This document shows positions 1 to 10,061 of a stretch of 64,000 nt of DNA, piece by piece. The DNA comes from Gammaproteobacteria bacterium. Its GTDB lineage: Bacteria > Pseudomonadota > Gammaproteobacteria > SZUA-152. The notes below the pieces were generated by a model. The model was not told the DNA's origin. It did no database searches and saw nothing but the letters and a program-made list of their open reading frames with translations. Both the position numbers and the translations under genes were made by a program. Each line of letters begins with the position of its first letter. Within the stretch, counting starts at the first letter, position 1. The stretch is taken from the NCBI GenBank assembly GCA_011321815.1, contig DROS01000090.1, positions 1 through 64,000 on the forward strand. Direction: 5' to 3'.

Positions 1-240
1 CGGCTTAGGCTCATCCAATAGCGCAAGGTCCCGAAAGATCCCCTGCTTTCCCCCGTAGGGCGTATGCGGTATTAGCTCCGGTTTCCCGGAGTTGTCCCCC
101 ACTACTGGGCAGATTCCTAAGCATTCCTCACCCGTCCGCCACTCGTCAGCCAGGAGCAAGCTCCTGCTGTTACCGTTCGACTTGCATGTGTTAGGCATGC
201 CGCCAGCGTTCAATCTGAGCCATGATCAAACTCTTCAATT
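1..240 (-). rRNA. rrs: 16S ribosomal RNA, 5' part (truncated by window edge)
   Basis: The reverse complement starts with the universal 16S 5' sequence (AATTGAAGAGTTTGATCATG at 221-240) followed by the V1/V2 region, and runs off the left edge of the window. Only the first ~240 nt are present. The sequence has the gammaproteobacterial character (GAATCTGCCCAGTAGTGGGG, then the CTTGCGCTATTGGATGAGCC helix). It is transcribed leftwards from the promoters at 555-696. The mature 5' end is placed by homology to the usual 16S start and could be off by a few bases. Confidence 0.96.
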
Positions 241-404
241 GCATTGCTTGTGGTCGCTTTGGTAGCAACCAAACCTTTTGCGATGAAGATGATCCAAAAC
301 TCAGTTAATTCTCATGAATTTACTGACTTGGTGTCACTCACATCAACAGTTTTTTGTACATCAAACTATCGGCGCAAGTGCCCACACAAATTACCTAATC
401 TTAC

Positions 405-416
405 TTGTTAAAGAGC
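405..416 (-). promoter_or_regulatory. rRNA leader boxA antitermination site
   Basis: On the minus strand this reads GCTCTTTAACAA, the boxA core used by the NusA/NusB/NusE antitermination complex in rRNA leaders. It is followed by the segment reading TTAGGTAATTTGTGTGGGCA that is typical of gammaproteobacterial rRNA leaders. It lies about 165 nt upstream of the 16S 5' end, the usual place for boxA. Confidence 0.85.
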
Positions 417-447
417 TACTTTGCTTGCCATGAAGCAAAGACGGACA

Positions 448-476
448 ATTGTGACATCATCCTGCGTTGTCGTCAA
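448..476 (-). promoter_or_regulatory. possible third, weaker rrn promoter
   Basis: On the minus strand a TTGACG -35 (471-476) is followed after 17 nt by CACAAT (448-453), a poor -10 that keeps the important second A and final T. It sits between the two strong promoters and boxA. It has none of the GC-rich discriminator seen at the other two, so it may be fortuitous. Confidence 0.3.
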
Positions 477-554
477 TAGACCGACAATTTGTTTCTCGCC
501 GTTTGGCTTGAAACGTTTGCTAAGCAACCTTGGCTGCTCAACAACGAGGCGCGC

Positions 555-582
555 ATTCTACGTTAACCCCGGCTGGCGTCAA
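555..582 (-). promoter_or_regulatory. rrn promoter, proximal
   Basis: On the minus strand: -35 TTGACG (577-582), a 16-bp spacer, -10 TAGAAT (555-560), then a GC-rich discriminator (GCGCGCC). An A/T-rich stretch upstream (583-605) fits an UP element. A 16-bp spacer and GC discriminator are the signature of stringently controlled, growth-rate regulated rRNA P1 promoters. Drives the 16S gene leftwards. Confidence 0.85.
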
Positions 583-668
583 GCTTTATTTTCAACTCAT
601 TTCAAACCGGGTTAAAAATGAACATTGCCGCCGTTCTGCATCACCGACCTCAGTCGAGCGAGGGGCGC

Positions 669-696
669 ATTATACACACCGATTTCAGCGGGTCAA
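669..696 (-). promoter_or_regulatory. rrn promoter, distal
   Basis: On the minus strand: -35 TTGACC (691-696), 16-bp spacer, perfect -10 TATAAT (669-674), then a GC-rich discriminator GCGCCCC. It has the same architecture as the proximal promoter 114 bp downstream, so the operon has tandem P1-type promoters. It is divergent from the large oxidoreductase gene starting at 817. Confidence 0.85.
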
Positions 697-816
697 CAAC
701 ATTTCGCACTGCTCTTCTCAGTGGCTGCCAGGCCTGTGCTAAACTCCGCGCTTCTTCTGAACTATGACGCCAATCTTGGCGTATCATTTTACATCCAGGA
801 ATGGCTTTTAAACCCC

Positions 817-3800
817 ATGACGACGCTCACTTCTTCTAACGTAAGCACCCGCGTGCGCGAGATCCCTTACAATTACACTTCTTTCTCTGACCGCGAAATC
901 ATTATCCGTTTCCTCGGCACCGAACGCTGGGAAACACTGAATCAGTTACGCGGCAGTCGCCGCACCGGCCGTTCGGCACGGATGTTATTTGAAGTGCTGG
1001 GTGACTTGTGGGCGGTCACCCGCAATCCCTTTATTCAGGACGACCTGTTACAAAACCCGAAACGCCGCGAATCATTGGTACATGCCCTGCACCATCGTCT
1101 GAACCAGATCATCGCCCGCGCCGAGGAAAACCCGCTTGCCCTGGAGTTGGTGGAGGCAACACAAACAGCCGTTGGTAATTTTGAAAACGACTTCGCCGCA
1201 GAACAGGATTTACGCCACAAAGCTCTGAAGCGGCTCTCGCGCATTACCCGGCGTGACAATATTGATTTCGGTGGTCTGGCCAAAGTCAGCCACGTCACCG
1301 ATGCTTCTGACTGGCGCGTGGAATACCCCTTTGTCGTGCTGACCCCGGACACCGAGGCACAAATGGCCAACGTGGTAAAAGCCTGCGTGGAATTGGGGCT
1401 GGGCATCATCCCTCGCGGTGGTGGCACCGGTTATACCGGCGGAGCGGTGCCCTTAAAAACACGTTGTGCAGTTATTAACACGGAAAAACTGGAGGCGCTC
1501 ACTCCCGTCAAACTGCGCCACATTGAGGGTGTTGATGACAAGGTTGCCACCATACAGGTCGAAGCTGGCGTGGTGACACGCCGCGTTGCGGAAGCCGCCG
1601 AAGCCAGCGGCTACGTGTTCGCGGTTGATCCAACATCACAGGATGCCTCCTGCATCGGCGGCAATATCGCCATGAATGCCGGTGGTAAAAAGGCCGTGTT
1701 ATGGGGAACCACGCTGGATAATCTGCTTTCCTGGCGCATGGTGATGCCTGATGGTCACTGGCTGGAAGTGGAACGCCTCAACCACAACCTCGGCAAGATT
1801 CACGAACAGGCTGAAGCCATATTCCGTATTAATCACTTTGAAGCCGATGGCAAAACACCCAAAGGCAAACCGGAAACCCTGCGCATTCCCGGCATAGAAT
1901 TACGCAAACAGGGCTTGGGCAAGGATGTCACCAACAAGTTTCTCGGCGGCTTGCCCGGCGTGCAAAAAGAGGGCTGCGACGGCCTTGTTACTTCCGCCGT
2001 TTTCATTCTGCATAAAATGCCGCCACACACCCGCACCGTATGCCTGGAATTTTTTGGTGATGACCTGCGTCGCGCGGTACCCGCCATCGTCGAGACAAAA
2101 GATTATCTCGACGCCCTGCCGGACGTAAAACTGGCAGGCATGGAGCACCTCGATGAACGCTATGTGCATGCTGTAAAATACAGCACCAAGGCACCGCGTC
2201 GTGAAATGCCAAAAATGATTTTGCTGGTGGATATCGTCGGCGACGATGCCGATCAGGTTGCTGAGGCGGCCTCCACTGTCGTGCGCATGGCCAACGCCCG
2301 CGATGCTGAAGGTTTTATCGCCGTCAGCCCCGAAGCCCGTCACCGCTTCTGGTCCGACCGCGCCCGTACTGCCGCCATTGCCGCCCACACCAATGCCTTT
2401 AAAATCAACGAAGACGTGGTCATTCCTTTGGACCGGCTGGCGGACTATAACGAAGCTATCGAACGCATCAATATCGAATACTCCACCCGCAACAAATTGC
2501 GCATGATTGATGCCGTACTCGACTACCTGGACAGTGACATACCGGAACATCAGCAAGTCACCCACTACGAACCCGGCGATGCGCCTTGCGAAGAAATCGA
2601 CACCATACTCGCCAACAAAAAAACGGCAGCATACGAACATCTTTCCACCATAAAATCCCGCTGGACAACAGTGCTGGATAATATTGACGCTGCCGCAAGC
2701 GACCACCCGGCGATTTTTGCGGATCAATCGCCTCCGCAGGGCACACAAAGCCTGTTCCGTTTGCTGCAACGCCGCGAACTGCGCATCTCCTATCGCAACG
2801 ATATTGAACAACCGCTGAAACAAATCTTCAATGGCCACGAACTCTCCGCCGTGCGCGAAAAACTCGATGCCATCCATCGGGAAATTCGCAGCTCCCGCCT
2901 GTTCGTCGCCACCCACATGCACGCCGGTGATGGCAATGTACACACCAACATCCCCGTACATTCCAACGACTACCACATGCTGCACGAAGCGGAAAACGTC
3001 GTAAAACGCATCATGGATATCGCACAAGAACTGGGCGGCGTCATTTCCGGCGAACACGGTATCGGCCTCACCAAAATGCAATTTCTGGATGAAGCCACCA
3101 TTGCCGCCTTTAGTGACTATAAAAAATCCGTCGATCCCGAAGAACGATTCAACCCCGGAAAATTGTTGGCCGGTTCCGGGCTGGATAATGCCTACACACC
3201 TTCGTTGCGTCTGTTGCAACAAGAGGCACTTATCCTTGAAGCCAGCGAACTGGGCGCACTCAACGACGATATTAAAGACTGTGTGCGCTGCGGAAAATGC
3301 AAACCGGTTTGCACCACGCATATTCCCCGCGCCAACCTGCTGTATTCCCCGCGCAATAAAATTCTCGCCACCGGACTTATTATCGAAGCCTTTTTATACG
3401 AAGAACAAACCCGGCGCGGCATTTCCCTGCGCCACTTCGATGAAATGAATGATGTCGCCGATCACTGCACCGTATGCCACAAATGCCTCACCCCCTGCCC
3501 GGTAGACATCGACTTCGGTGACGTATCCATACGCATGCGCAGCCTGCTCAAATCCTTCGGCAAAAAGCGCACCGGCATCAGCACCCGCGCCTCCATGGCC
3601 TACCTCAACGCCACCGATCCACGCACTGTTAACCTGATGTACAAAATGCTGCTGCAATGGGGTTTCCGTGGCCAGAACCTGGCGTACAGCTGGGCGAAAA
3701 AACTCGGACTGAGCCGGAAACAATCCCGCCCTGCGGCCACCACGGGTAAAATGACAACCACCACGCAAATTGTAAACTTCGTCAACAAACCTCTGCCCCG

Positions 3801-4689
3801 CAAGCTGCCGCCACAAACCTTGCGCCAACAACTGTCGCTGGAAGACGCCAAAAACGTACCCATTCTTCGCGACCCGAAAAAAGTTAACGAGCAAAGCGAC
3901 GCCGTTTTTTATTTTCCCGGCTGCGGATCAGAACGCCTGTTCAGCCAGATCGGCATGGCTACACTGGCCATGCTGCACGACATCGGTACGCAAACCGTAT
4001 TGCCCCCTGGCTACCTGTGTTGCGGCTACCCGCAAACCTCCGGTGGCGACGCCAAAAAAGGTCAGCAGATTTCGGTGAATAACCAGGTACTGTTTCATCG
4101 CATGGCCAACACCCTGAATTACATGGACATCAAAACCGTCATTGTCTCCTGCGGCACCTGCATGGACCAACTGCAAAAATATCGCTTCCAGCAAATATTT
4201 CCCGGCTGCCGGCTACTGGATATTCACGAATATCTGATGGAAAAAGGGGTGATTCTGGACAGCAGCAGTGGCACACAATACCTGTACCACGACCCCTGCC
4301 ACAGCCCGATGAAAACTTACGCGCCCATCAATGTTGCCTCCACACTGATGGGCTCGGAGGTCATGTCCTCAGACCGCTGCTGCGGCGAAGCCGGCACCTT
4401 TGCCGTATCGCGCCCCGACATCGCCACACAGATACGTTTTCGCAAACAGGAAGAACTGCACAACGGCATTAAACAACTCACAGGTGCAGACAAAGTAAAA
4501 GCCGGTAACGTCAAAATACTCACCGCCTGTCCCGCCTGCCAACAAGGTCTGGCACGTTACGCCGATGACACAGGGCTGGAAACCGACTACATCGTCGTCG
4601 AACTCGCCCGAGGTTTATTGGGCGAAAACTGGCAGGAACAGTTTATTGCCAATATTAATCAGGGCGGCATTGAGCAGGTGTTGTTATGA
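817..4689 (+). CDS. giant FAD-linked oxidase / Fe-S oxidoreductase fusion (DUF3683-GlcD-GlpC type)
   Basis: 1290 residues. After an N-terminal region of ~165 residues (DUF3683-like) comes a PCMH-type FAD-binding domain with the glycine-rich [12 protein letters not shown] near residue 197. The FAD-linked oxidase C-terminal domain follows, with [10 protein letters not shown] near residue 700. Two 4Fe-4S motifs follow ([11 protein letters not shown] near 822, [12 protein letters not shown] near 883), and then two cysteine-rich CCG-type domains ([29 protein letters not shown]). This fuses what are separate subunits in glycolate oxidase or D-lactate dehydrogenase, so oxidation of a 2-hydroxy acid with electrons passed through Fe-S centres is likely; the substrate is unknown. 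I chose ATG 817 because the homologous sequence begins there; the frame is open to 625 but that part lies in the rrn promoter region. No signal peptide. Its stop overlaps the next gene (ATGA). Confidence 0.88.
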   Translation: MTTLTSSNVSTRVREIPYNYTSFSDREIIIRFLGTERWETLNQLRGSRRTGRSARMLFEVLGDLWAVTRNPFIQDDLLQNPKRRESLVHALHHRLNQIIARAEENPLALELVEATQTAVGNFENDFAAEQDLRHKALKRLSRITRRDNIDFGGLAKVSHVTDASDWRVEYPFVVLTPDTEAQMANVVKACVELGLGIIPRGGGTGYTGGAVPLKTRCAVINTEKLEALTPVKLRHIEGVDDKVATIQVEAGVVTRRVAEAAEASGYVFAVDPTSQDASCIGGNIAMNAGGKKAVLWGTTLDNLLSWRMVMPDGHWLEVERLNHNLGKIHEQAEAIFRINHFEADGKTPKGKPETLRIPGIELRKQGLGKDVTNKFLGGLPGVQKEGCDGLVTSAVFILHKMPPHTRTVCLEFFGDDLRRAVPAIVETKDYLDALPDVKLAGMEHLDERYVHAVKYSTKAPRREMPKMILLVDIVGDDADQVAEAASTVVRMANARDAEGFIAVSPEARHRFWSDRARTAAIAAHTNAFKINEDVVIPLDRLADYNEAIERINIEYSTRNKLRMIDAVLDYLDSDIPEHQQVTHYEPGDAPCEEIDTILANKKTAAYEHLSTIKSRWTTVLDNIDAAASDHPAIFADQSPPQGTQSLFRLLQRRELRISYRNDIEQPLKQIFNGHELSAVREKLDAIHREIRSSRLFVATHMHAGDGNVHTNIPVHSNDYHMLHEAENVVKRIMDIAQELGGVISGEHGIGLTKMQFLDEATIAAFSDYKKSVDPEERFNPGKLLAGSGLDNAYTPSLRLLQQEALILEASELGALNDDIKDCVRCGKCKPVCTTHIPRANLLYSPRNKILATGLIIEAFLYEEQTRRGISLRHFDEMNDVADHCTVCHKCLTPCPVDIDFGDVSIRMRSLLKSFGKKRTGISTRASMAYLNATDPRTVNLMYKMLLQWGFRGQNLAYSWAKKLGLSRKQSRPAATTGKMTTTTQIVNFVNKPLPRKLPPQTLRQQLSLEDAKNVPILRDPKKVNEQSDAVFYFPGCGSERLFSQIGMATLAMLHDIGTQTVLPPGYLCCGYPQTSGGDAKKGQQISVNNQVLFHRMANTLNYMDIKTVIVSCGTCMDQLQKYRFQQIFPGCRLLDIHEYLMEKGVILDSSSGTQYLYHDPCHSPMKTYAPINVASTLMGSEVMSSDRCCGEAGTFAVSRPDIATQIRFRKQEELHNGIKQLTGADKVKAGNVKILTACPACQQGLARYADDTGLETDYIVVELARGLLGENWQEQFIANINQGGIEQVLL

Positions 4690-5234
4690 AGAGAAACGTG
4701 AAAAAACAAACACCGACCATCGATGAGACCATTGCGGACACAGACGAAGAAAAAAGCAAATCCCAAATCAAACGGGAAATGCACGCACTGCAAGAACTGG
4801 GAAAAGAACTGGTCAACCTCCCCAAAGAACAATTTGCCAAGATAGCGCTTCCCGAAGCACTGTATGACGCCATTGTCGAAGCGCGGCATATTCATCAACA
4901 CGGCGCACTCAAACGCCAACTGCAATACATTGGCAAACGCATGCGCTCCGAAAATGCCAAAGACATTCGTGAACAACTGGACACCCTCACAGGACAATCC
5001 AAACAGGCCGTTGCCACCCTGCACCATATTGAACGCTGGCGTGACCGGTTACTGGAAGATGGTGATACGGCACTCGCCGAACTGGTCGCCGAATTTGCAA
5101 ATGCGGACCGGCAATACCTGCGGCAACTGATGCGTAATGCAAAAAAAGAAATACGGGGAAACAAACCGCCAAAATCGACACGGTTATTGTTTAAATACTT
5201 GCGGGAGCTCATGGAGCAAAATACCGAAGACTGA
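4686..5234 (+). CDS. darP: ribosome-associated protein YjgA/DarP
   Basis: 182 residues, charged and mostly helical, with the family features: the [20 protein letters not shown] segment near residue 25, then [15 protein letters not shown], and a C-terminal stretch ending in [11 protein letters not shown]. The family binds the 50S subunit and helps late ribosome maturation, acting at the peptidyl-transferase region. The start ATG overlaps the stop of the large oxidoreductase in an ATGA, so it is probably translated by coupling. The link between the two functions is not obvious. The usual length in Proteobacteria is 170-190 residues, so it looks intact. Confidence 0.87.
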   Translation: MKRNVKKQTPTIDETIADTDEEKSKSQIKREMHALQELGKELVNLPKEQFAKIALPEALYDAIVEARHIHQHGALKRQLQYIGKRMRSENAKDIREQLDTLTGQSKQAVATLHHIERWRDRLLEDGDTALAELVAEFANADRQYLRQLMRNAKKEIRGNKPPKSTRLLFKYLRELMEQNTED

Positions 5235-5463
5235 TGCATACAACGCATAAACCAGAGATGAAAATTAGCCCTGCCTCATCCTGAAAACCAGCACCCGCCA
5301 GATTTTCACCGGACAATCAGACATGGCAACAGTTGGTCACATTAAAGCTTTGTTACCTTGGTAAGATTAATTTGCAAAATGGCGTTTGTGGAGCGCTTAC
5401 GGCAACGGGCAAGTATCCAACCAAGATCAAGCTGACAATGTTAAGTTGATTCTGGCTGGCTAC

Positions 5464-6450
5464 TTACAAGCGGGCTTCCGGGATATTTTCCTCATCCTCC
5501 TGGTGGTGAAAAGGGAAAAAAGGTAAAACCTCCTGGCCTATCTCTTCAAGCACATCAGCAGCGGGCCTTGTGCCATATTTAAGGTTTAAAACTACGTGAT
5601 TGACACCAGCCTCGCGCGATGCGCCGAGAAATTCAATCAAATGCTTGCGCCCTGATTTGAACCCAAGGTGTATCGCTTTAGGTGGCGCATTTGGATCTTC
5701 GACCAGATCAATATATAAAGATTGCGAAAAGGGCTTGAAACTGTCAGGCGCGTTTTTCGTAAGTTCTCGCCAATTGTTGACCATGCCTTTTTGCTGGTCG
5801 AGACTCCGTGGGTAGGTGATCCAGCCGTCACCGTTTTCTGCAATCCATTCGAGGCTTTGCTGGCTATGTCCGGTGATAAGCGCAGGAATGCGCTCACCAT
5901 AGGGCTTGGGAATCAGGTCTACTCCGCTTAAACGGCCTAAAGGGGAATCAATGGCTGGAAATGAATCGCTAAGCGCTGTTCTGAAGTAGCGCAGGGTTTC
6001 CCTAAAGCGTTCTCCACGAGTGGCAAAATCAACGTTGAAAGCCGGGTATTCGACAGGCCTGTCGCCAGAGGCAATACCTAACACCAAACGCCCCTCCGAT
6101 AGAGTGTCGATTGATGCCGCCGCTTTCGCAAGATGTATAGGATGCCTCAGCGGAAAAACAACGCTACCAGTTGCCAGCGCGATACTGGAAGTTTGTGCAG
6201 CGATGTAACCCAGATATACCCAGGTGTCATAAATCTGCCCAACATCCCCAAAGCTTGGGTCGTGCAAGGGCACATCCCGGAACCATAGTGCAGCAAAACC
6301 CAGTGCTTCAGCCCGTTTTGCCAGCGTGACCTGGTTTTCCATTTTGGGAATGCTGCCGGAGTAACTTTCGATGGCAAAAAAAACACCCAGCGTTAATTGG
6401 CTTGGCGCAAACATTTTTTCGTATCCCCGATTGAATTCCATTATTTTCAT
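5464..6450 (-). CDS. luciferase-like (LLM class) flavin-dependent oxidoreductase
   Basis: 328 residues with a bacterial-luciferase-like TIM barrel. Visible are the N-terminal LTLGVFFAIESY strand, ALGFAALWFRDVPL, the VVFPLRHPIHLAKAAASIDT segment and the SEGRLVLGIASGDRPVEY motif characteristic of the F420/FMN-dependent monooxygenase fold. The combination fits the TIGR03571-type oxidoreductases of unknown substrate. A start a few codons downstream (MEFNRGYEK or MFAPSQL) is equally possible. It stands alone, with no partner flavin reductase nearby, and is convergent with the darP gene. Confidence 0.8.
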   Translation of the reverse strand: MKIMEFNRGYEKMFAPSQLTLGVFFAIESYSGSIPKMENQVTLAKRAEALGFAALWFRDVPLHDPSFGDVGQIYDTWVYLGYIAAQTSSIALATGSVVFPLRHPIHLAKAAASIDTLSEGRLVLGIASGDRPVEYPAFNVDFATRGERFRETLRYFRTALSDSFPAIDSPLGRLSGVDLIPKPYGERIPALITGHSQQSLEWIAENGDGWITYPRSLDQQKGMVNNWRELTKNAPDSFKPFSQSLYIDLVEDPNAPPKAIHLGFKSGRKHLIEFLGASREAGVNHVVLNLKYGTRPAADVLEEIGQEVLPFFPFHHQEDEENIPEARL

Positions 6451-6555
6451 AAGCTTTCCTTTGTGTTTGACTTTTGAAGGGGTATTCCCAATTTTGCTGC
6501 GGCTCTTCTTTCAACAAACCCGTCAAGTGTCAACAATACCGGTAAATGTTTCAAC

Positions 6556-6722
6556 CTAGGAGCCTGTCGGACTTAGGGAATCGTCGCGAGAGAAAACCAT
6601 TTTGAGTCCATTTTTTTGATCGTTTGAGGCGAATATTGGACATATTCAACGAAAAGGATCGAGAAAATGGGCCGAAATGGTTTTCTCGCAGTAGATTCAC
6701 CCTAAGTCAGACAGACTCCTAG
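6556..6722. mobile_element. MITE-like element with 23-bp terminal inverted repeats
   Basis: Two ends of 23 bp are inverted copies of each other: CTAGGAGCCTGTCGGACTTA... at 6556-6578 and the complement of 6700-6722 (CTAGGAGTCTGTCTGACTTA...), 20 of 23 matching. A second, nested inverted repeat (GAGAAAACCATTT at 6590-6602, AAATGGTTTTCTC at 6675-6687) makes most of the ~167-bp element able to fold. It has no open reading frame. The outer CTAG at both ends could be a 4-bp target duplication. It lies between the LLM gene and soeA (6723-6957 is otherwise plain upstream sequence). Probably a non-autonomous transposon remnant; its parent transposase is not in the window. Confidence 0.6.
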
Positions 6723-6957
6723 AGTCCGCTTACCCGATACATGGGTAATTCAATTTACTTATTGCCGCCTCAAACACAGTAATTGGCTATATCAAAATAG
6801 GCTGACATATACTCGGTGACCGTTTGTGATTGTTAACAATCCCCACAGGATGAGGGTTCATGAATCAACGTCAGTGTAGCTCACCTTTCATCCCGGCCTT
6901 CTCTCCCCAGAGAGAAATGCCATAAAAACCACCTTCAACCATACAGGCTTGATCTTT

Positions 6958-9879
6958 ATGCCAATGACACACACTGCCCGCGAGCAGGAAACCGCTCTCG
7001 AAAAAGGCGTAGAGGTCAAAAATACCACCTGCTACATGTGTGCCTGTCGCTGTGGTATTCGCGTCACCCTGCGTGACGGCGAAGTGCGTTATATCCAGGG
7101 CAACCCGGACCACCCGCTCAACAAGGGCGTAATCTGCGCCAAGGGCAGTTCCGGCATCATGAAGCAGTATTCACCGGCGCGGCTCACCAAACCGCTGAAA
7201 CGCCGCGAAGGTGCGGAACGTGGTGCGTCGGATTTTGAGGTCATCTCCTGGGACGAGGCTTTCGACATGATGGAGACCCGCCTGCGTCACCTGCGTAAAA
7301 CCGACCCCAAAAAATTTGCTTTGTTTACCGGCCGTGACCAGATGCAGGCCTTAACCGGCATGTTCGCAAAAAACTTTGGCACACCCAATTACGCAGCCCA
7401 CGGCGGCTTCTGTTCGGTGAACATGGCCGCCGGCATGATTTACACTATTGGGGGTTCTTTCTGGGAATTCGGCGGCCCGGATCTGGAGCGTTCCAAATTA
7501 TTCCTGATGTTCGGCACAGCCGAAGATCACCATTCCAATCCCATGAAAATCGAGCTGTCCAAGTTCAAGCGTAATGGTGGGCGTTTTATCTCCGTCAACC
7601 CGGTGCGCACCGGTTACTCTGCCATTGCCGACGAGTGGGTGCCCATCAAGCCCGGCACCGACGGTGCGCTGTTGTTGGCGCTGATTCATGAAATCATCAA
7701 GACTGGCCTCTACGACCGCGACTTCCTGATTCAATATTCCAACAGCGCCCAACTCATTAACATCGACACAGACAGCGACGATTTCGGTCTGCTGATGCGT
7801 GGTGATAACTACGATGAAGGCAAAGCCGACCCCCACGATGAAATGTGGTGGGATCGCCATACGGACAAGGCCGTGCAAACACATACCGAAGGTGCTGATC
7901 CGGTGCTGCTGGGTGAATTTACCCTGGATGATGGCACTCCGGTAAAAACCGGTTTTCAGTTACTGGTGGAACGGGTCAAGGATCACACGCCGGAATGGGC
8001 CTCCGGTATTACCGGCATTCCGGTGGATACCATCCGCCGTCTGGCCCACGAAATGGGTATTACCGCCCGTGACAAAAAAATTGAATTACCCATCGCCTGG
8101 ACCGATGCCTGGGGCAAGGAACATGAATCTGTCACCGGCAACCCCGTGTCATTTCACGCCATGCGCGGCCTTGCGGCACATTCCAATGGCTTTCAAACCA
8201 TTCGCGCATTATCAATCCTGATGTCATTGCTCGGCACCATTGATCGTCCTGGCGGTTTCCGTCATAAAGCACCATTCCCGCGCCCTATTCCACCCTGTCC
8301 GAAAACCCCCAATGGCCCGCACGGAGTAAAACCTGACACACCGCTCGGTGGCATGCCCCTGGGCTGGCCTGCTGATCCCAACGATTTGTTTGTGGACGAT
8401 GACGGTGAGCCCATACGCCTGGACAAAGCCTTTTCCTGGGAGTATCCATTGTCGGTACACGGCATGATGCACAATGCCATTACCAACGCCCATCGCGGTG
8501 ATCCATACAAAATCGACACGCTGATGATTTTCATGGCCAACATGGCCTGGAACTCCACCATGAATACGGTGGCGGTACGCAAAATGCTTAACGACAAAGA
8601 TGAAAATGGTGAATATAAAATTCCCTTTCTCATCGTCTGCGATGCCTTCCAGTCCGAGATGATCGCCTTCGCCGATCTGGTATTACCGGACACCACTTAC
8701 CTGGAACGTCACGATGTGATGTCCATGCTCGACCGGCCCATTTCCGAGTTCGATGGCCCGGCGGACTCGGTGCGTATCCCGGTGCTGCCGCCCAAGGGTG
8801 AATGCAAACCATTTCAGGAGGTGCTCATTGAGCTGGGCTCACGCCTTGGCCTTCCCGCCTTCACCCACAAAGACGGCGCACGCAAATTTCGTGATTACCC
8901 GGACTTCATCACTAACTACGAAACCGAGCCCGACTCTGGCATCGGTTTTCTCGCTGGCTGGCGCGGCAAGCGCGGTGAAAAAATCATGAGCGGTGAACCC
9001 AATCCCGGTCAATGGGACATGTACGAAAAAAATAACTGCGTATTCCATTACGAGTTACCCAAATCGTATCAGTACATGCGTAACTGGAATCGGGGATACC
9101 TGGACTGGTCGCAATATCATCGCCTGACCCGTTACACAGACCCCATCAACATCCATATTTACAGCGAAGTGTTGCAAAAATTCCGCTTGAGCGCGCAGGG
9201 CAAATACGCAGGCAAACAGCCGCCGGATCATTTACGCAAACGCATCGAAACCTACTTTGATCCGCTGCCATTTTATTATGAACCACTGGAAAGCCAGTTG
9301 TCGGATAAACAAAAATACCCGCTCAACGCCATCACCCAGCGCCCCATGGCCATGTACCACAGCTGGGATTCGCAAAACGCCTGGCTGCGGCAGATTCACG
9401 CACACAATTATTTACACGTAAACCCCAGAACCGCACGCGCCGCGGATATCAACGACGGCGACTGGATATGGGTGGCATCACAATGGGGCAAGGTGCGTTG
9501 CATGTGTCGCTTTTCCGAGGCCGTGGAGCCCGGCACGGTATGGACCTGGAATGCCATCGGCAAGGCCAGCGGCGCATGGAACCTCACCCCCGATGCCAAC
9601 GAATCACAAAAAGGTTTTTTGCTCAATCATTTGATCTCAGAGGAACTGCCTGGCCACAAAGCCGGCGAACATATTTCCAACTCCGACCCCATCACCGGGC
9701 AAGCCGGTTGGTATGACGTGCAGGTGCGCATTTACAAGGCCGACGCCAACGAAACACCCGTAAGCTCGCCACAGTTTGACCCCATGCCATCTGTTCCCGG
9801 AGAAGCAAAGCGCACATCATGGCTGAGTTATTTTGCGGGCAAAAAACCCGCCGGGCTCAACATCGGCAAGAAAAAATGA
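6958..9879 (+). CDS. soeA: sulfite dehydrogenase (quinone), molybdopterin subunit SoeA
   Basis: 973 residues of the complex iron-sulfur molybdoenzyme (DMSO reductase) family. The N-terminal 4Fe-4S motif is CYMCACRC (C-x2-C-x3-C) with the fourth Cys in GVICAKG. Downstream are the molybdopterin-binding segments (FALFTGRDQMQA, AAHGGFCSVNMAAGM, the RGLAAHSNGFQTIRAL stretch) and the C-terminal molydopterin dinucleotide domain (NPRTARAADINDGDWIWV). With SoeB and SoeC it oxidises sulfite to sulfate on the cytoplasmic side and passes electrons to quinone; no Tat signal is present, consistent with a cytoplasmic catalytic subunit. Order and sequence of all three genes match Allochromatium-type soeABC. 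ATG 6958 is preferred; TTG 6949 or ATG 6964 are possible. Confidence 0.9.
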   Translation: MPMTHTAREQETALEKGVEVKNTTCYMCACRCGIRVTLRDGEVRYIQGNPDHPLNKGVICAKGSSGIMKQYSPARLTKPLKRREGAERGASDFEVISWDEAFDMMETRLRHLRKTDPKKFALFTGRDQMQALTGMFAKNFGTPNYAAHGGFCSVNMAAGMIYTIGGSFWEFGGPDLERSKLFLMFGTAEDHHSNPMKIELSKFKRNGGRFISVNPVRTGYSAIADEWVPIKPGTDGALLLALIHEIIKTGLYDRDFLIQYSNSAQLINIDTDSDDFGLLMRGDNYDEGKADPHDEMWWDRHTDKAVQTHTEGADPVLLGEFTLDDGTPVKTGFQLLVERVKDHTPEWASGITGIPVDTIRRLAHEMGITARDKKIELPIAWTDAWGKEHESVTGNPVSFHAMRGLAAHSNGFQTIRALSILMSLLGTIDRPGGFRHKAPFPRPIPPCPKTPNGPHGVKPDTPLGGMPLGWPADPNDLFVDDDGEPIRLDKAFSWEYPLSVHGMMHNAITNAHRGDPYKIDTLMIFMANMAWNSTMNTVAVRKMLNDKDENGEYKIPFLIVCDAFQSEMIAFADLVLPDTTYLERHDVMSMLDRPISEFDGPADSVRIPVLPPKGECKPFQEVLIELGSRLGLPAFTHKDGARKFRDYPDFITNYETEPDSGIGFLAGWRGKRGEKIMSGEPNPGQWDMYEKNNCVFHYELPKSYQYMRNWNRGYLDWSQYHRLTRYTDPINIHIYSEVLQKFRLSAQGKYAGKQPPDHLRKRIETYFDPLPFYYEPLESQLSDKQKYPLNAITQRPMAMYHSWDSQNAWLRQIHAHNYLHVNPRTARAADINDGDWIWVASQWGKVRCMCRFSEAVEPGTVWTWNAIGKASGAWNLTPDANESQKGFLLNHLISEELPGHKAGEHISNSDPITGQAGWYDVQVRIYKADANETPVSSPQFDPMPSVPGEAKRTSWLSYFAGKKPAGLNIGKKK

Positions 9880-9900
9880 ATGTTCAACAATTTCACACGT

Positions 9901-9967
9901 CATTCCGGCGTTGGCCGGAACCCAGTGGCTTCGACTATCTTCTGGATACCGGCCTGCGCCGGAATGG
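9901..9967. repeat. intergenic palindromic repeat between soeA and soeB
   Basis: The left arm CATTCCGGCGTTGGCCGG (9901-9918) and the right arm (9949-9966, complement CATTCCGGCGCAGGCCGG) match at 16 of 18 positions, flanking ~30 bp that contains CCAGTGGCTTCGACTATCTT. This form is typical of dispersed short palindromic repeats found in gaps of proteobacterial genomes. It would fold into a strong hairpin in the soeAB mRNA. The rest of the 180-bp soeA-soeB gap (9880-10061) holds no gene. Confidence 0.6.
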
Positions 9968-10061
9968 CGGATATACCATTAATGGGGAAACAACGATGAT
10001 CAGAGAAACTTTGCACCCTTCGCACCGCCGCGCCCGATCTTTTATTTGAGTAAATTGAACC

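Noticed and set aside
1900-3321. 473-residue open frame on the minus strand inside the large oxidoreductase gene
   Set aside because: Antisense shadow. The plus strand has clear FAD and Fe-S motifs through the same bases, and the minus product has no recognisable domain.
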